From assembly GCA_036498565.1 (NCBI GenBank), contig DASYFG010000004.1, positions 248,001-312,000 of the forward strand: DNA of 64,000 nt, read 5' to 3'. The DNA comes from DASYFG01 sp036498565 (lineage in GTDB: Bacteria; Bacillota; Bacilli; Lactobacillales; Lactobacillaceae). This document shows positions 60,161-64,000 of this stretch, piece after piece (positions within the stretch are counted from its first letter, which is position 1; each line of letters begins with the position of its first letter). The notes under the pieces are model-generated. The model saw only the letters and a program-made list of their open reading frames with translations. It was not told where the DNA came from and ran no database searches. The translations under genes were made by a program, and so were the position numbers.

Positions 60161-61318
60161 ATGACAAAATCACAATTACAACTCATCGGCTTGGTGATGT
60201 TGGCTTTTACGTTGGGGAGTAACGAATTTATTATTTTAGGGATTGTGTCGGATTTGGCGCGTGAATTCCATGTGTCTGTCAGTGCGGTGGGGTATTTAAT
60301 TACGATGTATGCCTTGGTTTATGCGGCTGGTATTCCAGTGATGATGAGCTTAACCGCAAAATGGGGCAACTACACAAAGCTCATTGTTTTTCTGGCAACG
60401 TTTACCGTGAGTAATTTTGTCAGTGCAATGACAGTCAATTATGTCACTTTTGCGATTAGTCGCATTGTGTCTGCTTTATTGATTGGTACGTTGATTGCGC
60501 TGGCGTTGTCGTTTACAACACAGATTGCTGAAGCACACCATCGCTCTAAATTAGTGACGTGGATATTTTCTGGTTTTTCAATTGCGTCGGTTTTGGGTGT
60601 GCCGTTGTATGCGTTCATCACGACACATTTTAGTTGGCGCTTTTCCTTTGTGGTGATTGGCGTCGTGTCATTTATCGTGACGATTTTGTTAGCGCTTATT
60701 TTGCCAAAATGGCATGGTGTGAGTGCTGATTCTGTCGTTAAGCAGTTTGCGATTTTTAAAGATGTACAAATCTTGCTTGGGATGGCGATTGTTATTTTTA
60801 GTGCGGCTGGTGTCTATGCTTTTTATACGTATTTAGAGCCCATTTTGCGTGATATCATGCATTTTAATAGTAATACCATCAGTTTGATTTTGGTCATATA
60901 TGGTGCAACAGCGTTGATTTCGAATCAATTATCTGGTTATTTAGACCGACGTTTTGGTCTGCCGGGCGTTTCTATGACAGCTTTGGTGTCGATTGGTTTG
61001 TTTATTTTATCGCGCTTGTTGTTGCATTTTACGGCTGCTGGTTTAGTGTTGTTACTTTTGTTAGGGGTGGCAATGTATTTGTTTGGTTCACCGGTGACGA
61101 TGCACTTTTTGACCGTCGCAGAAAAGAAATATCCAGCAGCGCTGGTTTTGGCATCATCCGTTTATCCAATTTCGTTTAATCTCGGGATTTCTTTGGGATC
61201 GGCGGTTGGCGCTGCGATGGTGGCTGGTTTTGGCTTGTCCAGCATTTTCTTTGGCGCCATTGCTTTAACAGTGGTGGCTTATGGCGCAAGTCTGTATTTG
61301 AATCGCAAAGAAGTTTAA
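60161..61318 (+). CDS. MFS transporter, AraJ/DHA1 type
   Basis: 385 residues from ATG 60161 (TAGGAG upstream); the longer frame lies inside the HAD gene. Twelve helices; GSNEFIILGIVSDLAREFHVSVSAVGYLITMYAL and VLGVPLYAFITTHFSWR are typical of sugar- or drug-efflux DHA1 proteins. Likely co-transcribed with the HAD phosphatase, which would fit export of a dephosphorylated sugar. Confidence 0.85.
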   Translation: MTKSQLQLIGLVMLAFTLGSNEFIILGIVSDLAREFHVSVSAVGYLITMYALVYAAGIPVMMSLTAKWGNYTKLIVFLATFTVSNFVSAMTVNYVTFAISRIVSALLIGTLIALALSFTTQIAEAHHRSKLVTWIFSGFSIASVLGVPLYAFITTHFSWRFSFVVIGVVSFIVTILLALILPKWHGVSADSVVKQFAIFKDVQILLGMAIVIFSAAGVYAFYTYLEPILRDIMHFNSNTISLILVIYGATALISNQLSGYLDRRFGLPGVSMTALVSIGLFILSRLLLHFTAAGLVLLLLLGVAMYLFGSPVTMHFLTVAEKKYPAALVLASSVYPISFNLGISLGSAVGAAMVAGFGLSSIFFGAIALTVVAYGASLYLNRKEV

Positions 61319-61352
61319 AAATAACCGTCACGTCGTTCGTGGCGGTTATTTT
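61317..61352 (+). terminator. MFS gene terminator
   Basis: AAATAACCGTCACG-TCGTT-CGTGGCGGTTATTTTT, one mismatch in a 14-bp stem. Confidence 0.8.
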
Positions 61353-61361
61353 TGGTATAAT
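61353..61361 (+). promoter_or_regulatory. Extended -10 promoter of the M42 peptidase
   Basis: TGGTATAAT, with -10 TATAAT at 61356-61361; start predicted near 61368. Confidence 0.6.
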
Positions 61362-61391
61362 GGAGAGAACTGATTGAAAGAAGAGTTGAAA

Positions 61392-62459
61392 ATGAACGAC
61401 AAAACATGGCAACGCATTCAAACATATACGCAATTACAGGGCACAAGTGGCCAAGAACACGCGGTTCGCGCGCAATTCAAACAAGATTTGGCGCCGTTGG
61501 TTGATCGCGTTGAACAAGATGGCTTAGGTGGTGTTTTTGGGATTCGTGAGCACGCTGATGCGCAAGCACCGCGCGTGATGTTTGCCGGCCACATGGATGA
61601 AGTGGGCTTTATCGTCACACAAATTTTGCCTAGTGGCGCATTCAAAGTCGCGGCTGTGGGTGGCTGGAATCCGACCGTGATTTCATCGCAACGTTTTACA
61701 TTGTTCACGCGCGATAACGCTTATCCGGTGGTGTCAAGTTCTGTGGCGCCGCATTTGTTGCGCGGTGGTAACGGCACACCGGCTTTGCCAACGGTGGATG
61801 ATGTGTTATTTGACGCCGGATTTATGGATGACAAAGAAGCTGCGGCATTTGGCGTACGACCAGGTGATTTCATTGTGCCGGCCGTAACCACGATTAAAAC
61901 TGCCAACGAAAAGCGCGTCATGTCTAAGGCTTGGGACAATCGCTTTGGTTTGGTGAGTTTGTTGGGGGCATTGGAAAACGTGCAAGACACGCCTAATACG
62001 TTGATTGTCGGCGCTAATGTGCAAGAAGAAATTGGTTTGCGCGGTAGCCACGGTGGCGTGAATTTGATGAAACCGGATATTTTCTTTGCGGTTGATTCAT
62101 CAGCGGCCGATGACACAGCTGGTGCCGCTGGTAAACAAGGCGTGTTGGATCAAGGCACGTTGATTCGGGTGTTTGATCCAACGGTGGTGACGCCATTGCG
62201 TTTGAAAGAATTTTTGTTGAGTGTGGCCGAAGACAATCACATTCCTTATCAATATTTTGTGTCACACGGTGGCACGGACGCGGCGAGTGCGCAAGTTGAA
62301 TTAACTGGTGTACCAAGTGTGGCGTTGGGCGTTGCCTCGCGTTATATTCACACGCACCAAACGGTTTGGTCGATTGCTGATTTTGAAGCCGCCCAAGCAT
62401 TTATTGAAGCGATTGCCCAAAACCTAGACAAGAGTGCATTGGAGTTGATTTTGCAATAA
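61392..62459 (+). CDS. M42-family metallo-aminopeptidase
   Basis: 355 residues from ATG 61392, with AGAAGAG 6 nt upstream; a TTG at 61374 has GGAGAG upstream, but that lies before the predicted transcription start. Metal ligands: GHMDEVGFI, DNRFG, QEEIGLRGS, VDSS and YIHTHQT. Family enzymes release N-terminal residues (glutamyl aminopeptidase) from peptides in the cytoplasm. The stop overlaps the ftsW start. Confidence 0.88.
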   Translation: MNDKTWQRIQTYTQLQGTSGQEHAVRAQFKQDLAPLVDRVEQDGLGGVFGIREHADAQAPRVMFAGHMDEVGFIVTQILPSGAFKVAAVGGWNPTVISSQRFTLFTRDNAYPVVSSSVAPHLLRGGNGTPALPTVDDVLFDAGFMDDKEAAAFGVRPGDFIVPAVTTIKTANEKRVMSKAWDNRFGLVSLLGALENVQDTPNTLIVGANVQEEIGLRGSHGGVNLMKPDIFFAVDSSAADDTAGAAGKQGVLDQGTLIRVFDPTVVTPLRLKEFLLSVAEDNHIPYQYFVSHGGTDAASAQVELTGVPSVALGVASRYIHTHQTVWSIADFEAAQAFIEAIAQNLDKSALELILQ

Positions 62460-63604
62460 TGATAACAAAATTCAAACAATTGGATTGGTGGATTGCCGGC
62501 CCGTATTTGATTTTAAGTGTGATTGGGATTGTCATGGTTTTTTCAGCGAGCTCAAACATGGCGTCCGGATCCGCGATGGTTTATTTGTTAAAACAAACCG
62601 CCTTCGTTGGTGTTGGCATTGCGGCGATTGTCTTTTTGCTTTCGTTGAACATGCAGGCGTTGCGGCGCATGATTGCAACGCCGACCGTGGTTTACTTGCT
62701 AGGTGGTGTGTTATTGGTGACGGAATTTTTGCCAGCGGTCAACGGGGCGCACGGTTGGATTCCTTTGCCGGGTTTTAGTTTGCAGCCCGTTGAATTTTTC
62801 AAAGTTTTTTTGATTATTTACATCGCTGATTTCATGAGCAAACATCCGTGGCAAATCGGACGTGGTTTAACGCAACAAAGTTTGTTCCAGCCGAGTCGAA
62901 ATCATGCTTTTTGGCCGATTTTGGGTAGTTTTGGCTTGATTTTCATTTATCCGGATTTAGGAAACTTGTTTATTACCGGCGTGATTGTGTTGGTTTTGCT
63001 GCTGTTGAGCGGCATGCGGCGCTGGTGGGCCTTTATTGTCAGTGCTGGCGCGCTGATTTTAGGCTTTTTGTTACCAAAAGTGCTGGCGTTGTTGCATTTG
63101 AACGGTGCGTCGCATTATCAACTGGGGCGTTTAACGGCTTTTGTGAATCCTTGGGAAAATGCGGACGCCGGCCACCAATTGATTATTGCTTATTATGCGA
63201 TTGCGCACGGTGGGTTGTTTGGCGTTGGCTTGGGAAATTCGATTTTGAAGCAGGGTTATTTGCCTGAACCAAACACGGATTTTATTATGGCCGTGATGGT
63301 TGAAGAATTAGGCGCCGTTTTGACGACGGTGGTTTTGTTGTTGGAATTTCTTTTGATTTGGCGGATTATGTTGTTGGGCATTCGCCAATCACAGCAGTTT
63401 TACCGCTTATTATTGTTTGGTTTGGCGACGTTCTTGTTCGTGCAAATCTTAGTTAACTTTGGCGGTGTATTAGGCATTTTGCCAATTACTGGAGTGACGT
63501 TCCCGTTCATTTCTTATGGTGGTTCGTCATTTTTGGTCTTAAGTATTGCGGTTGGTTTGGCGTTGAACATATCTAATCGCCGAAAGAAAGTTGGAGGTGG
63601 CTGA
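62459..63604 (+). CDS. ftsW: FtsW/RodA/SpoVE-family peptidoglycan polymerase
   Basis: 381 residues, ten helices. Family motifs: GIVMVFSASS, NGAHGWIPLPGFSLQPVEFFKVF with the catalytic-site region, and the C-terminal FISYGGSSFLV. SEDS glycosyltransferase that polymerises lipid II with a partner penicillin-binding protein. The neighbours ylbG and rsmD are those of ftsW in Lactobacillales, supporting FtsW rather than RodA. Confidence 0.9.
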   Translation: MITKFKQLDWWIAGPYLILSVIGIVMVFSASSNMASGSAMVYLLKQTAFVGVGIAAIVFLLSLNMQALRRMIATPTVVYLLGGVLLVTEFLPAVNGAHGWIPLPGFSLQPVEFFKVFLIIYIADFMSKHPWQIGRGLTQQSLFQPSRNHAFWPILGSFGLIFIYPDLGNLFITGVIVLVLLLLSGMRRWWAFIVSAGALILGFLLPKVLALLHLNGASHYQLGRLTAFVNPWENADAGHQLIIAYYAIAHGGLFGVGLGNSILKQGYLPEPNTDFIMAVMVEELGAVLTTVVLLLEFLLIWRIMLLGIRQSQQFYRLLLFGLATFLFVQILVNFGGVLGILPITGVTFPFISYGGSSFLVLSIAVGLALNISNRRKKVGGG

Positions 63605-63912
63605 TGACATTTACCATGACAAAACGCCGTGCGGTGTATGTTTATTTGAAAAATATGCGCTACGCGAATATGATGCGCAAGTTCGGTGATGTGACTTACA
63701 CGTCACGCAAAATGAATTTTGTGATGTTGTATTTAGATGACGCACAAGTTGACAATACGGTTGAGCAACTCTACAAATATAAGTTCGTGCGCAAAGTGTT
63801 GATTTCACCAAAACCTGACATCAATCCGGATTTTGATAATGTGCACGATGCGGTCTTTTTTGAAAATTATGTCACGGAAGGAGAAGATGCTGATGCGAGT
63901 GGTGGCCGGTAA
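63604..63912 (+). CDS. ylbG: UPF0298 (YlbG) family protein
   Basis: 102 residues, GGAGGTGG upstream. RRAVYVYLKNMRYANMMRKFGDVTYTSRKMNFVMLYL is the conserved body of the DUF2129/YlbG family. Cytoplasmic; function unknown. The start shares a base with the ftsW stop, and the end overlaps the rsmD start by about 20 nt, giving one tightly coupled operon. Confidence 0.88.
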   Translation: MTFTMTKRRAVYVYLKNMRYANMMRKFGDVTYTSRKMNFVMLYLDDAQVDNTVEQLYKYKFVRKVLISPKPDINPDFDNVHDAVFFENYVTEGEDADASGGR

Positions 63913-64000
63913 ATTTCGCGGATTACGTTTGGAAGCAGTGAGCGGGGACGCGACGCGCCCCACGACCGACAAAGTAAAAGAAGCGATGTTTAGCATGTTG
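63893..64000 (+). CDS. rsmD: 16S rRNA (guanine966-N2)-methyltransferase, N-terminal part
   Basis: The frame MRVVAGKFRGLRLEAVSGDA, then RPTTDKVKEAMFSML, runs off the right edge. It is the characteristic start of RsmD. ATG 63893 has AAGGAG 9 nt upstream; ATG 63887 is too close. The catalytic domain lies outside the window. Confidence 0.9.
   Translation, partial: MRVVAGKFRGLRLEAVSGDATRPTTDKVKEAMFSML

Noticed and set aside
1..64000. tRNA, rRNA, CRISPR arrays, intact insertion sequences or prophage modules
   Set aside because: Looked for by eye on both strands; none could be supported.

Overview
The window looks like chromosome of a low-to-mid GC lactic acid bacterium (Lactobacillales), most likely the Weissella/Leuconostoc branch. 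The evidence is strong AAGGAG-type ribosome sites, Gram-positive T-box, lysine and TPP riboswitches, a perfect Gram-positive LexA box, heavy TTG leucine use, the acetylated DAP branch of lysine synthesis, and a conserved dinG-aspB-asnS-dnaD neighbourhood. The species is not proven by the sequence. No rRNA, tRNA, CRISPR array, prophage or intact insertion sequence was seen.

Layout. 1-1400 is accessory debris: the end of an HTH regulator, two small orphan genes, a 319-bp element with 31-bp inverted repeats, and a small gene broken by an in-frame stop. 1407-5500 holds a DinG relative with a ruined helicase half, a YpmB-like membrane protein and an aminotransferase. 5566-14170 is histidine synthesis: hisK alone, then a histidine T-box driving hisZG(fused)-D-B-H-A-F-I-E-C. 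14185-17390 holds asnS, dnaD, a DUF1361 protein and an acetyltransferase. 17460-21741 is an alpha-glucosidase/MFS operon divergent from a LacI-type regulator. 21783-24930 holds yitT, a tautomerase and a TPP-riboswitch thiamine-salvage operon whose first gene (thiW) looks frameshifted at a seven-A run. 24961-29376 is housekeeping (pseudouridine synthase, def, UPF0223, suhB, typA). 29410-34600 is a phosphonate-type ABC transporter followed by a 5'-nucleotidase, preceded by PurR-type boxes. 34648-38221 is nadV-nadE-nadV, a NAD salvage cluster with two diverged paralogues. 38237-40990 holds an SOS-controlled Y-family polymerase with a YolD-like partner, then a secreted protein and a possible small toxin. 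40988-43820 carries a purine permease and a MATE pump. 43927-51611 is lysine/DAP synthesis: lysC is divergent from an L-box operon lysA-dapH-dapL-dapA-dapB-asd. 52058-61318 is a run of regulators and transporters. 61392-64000 is an M42 peptidase, ftsW, ylbG and the start of rsmD.

The most unusual feature is a folded RNA element shared by the leaders of the LacI-type regulator gene (20599-20802) and lysC (45280-45417, minus strand). In both genes the only good Shine-Dalgarno sequence lies 135-200 nt upstream of the start codon. It is followed at once by a closed multi-helix domain with the same landmarks (AAGC, then RYATAAG, then an apical GCGTTGC, then CTTATRY, then CC-GCTT). The 3' end of the domain is CACTCTA, about 10 nt before an ATG that has no local Shine-Dalgarno. 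Folding would bring the distant ribosome site next to the start codon. Two unrelated genes carrying the same design suggests an undescribed cis-regulatory or mobile RNA element.

Other points of note are a HisI whose DCDxD metal motif is missing from its normal place and appears in an N-terminal extension, PurR-type boxes linking a purine permease, the phn-like transporter and an oxalate/formate-type carrier, and the loss of the nicotinamide-specificity aspartate in one NadV copy.
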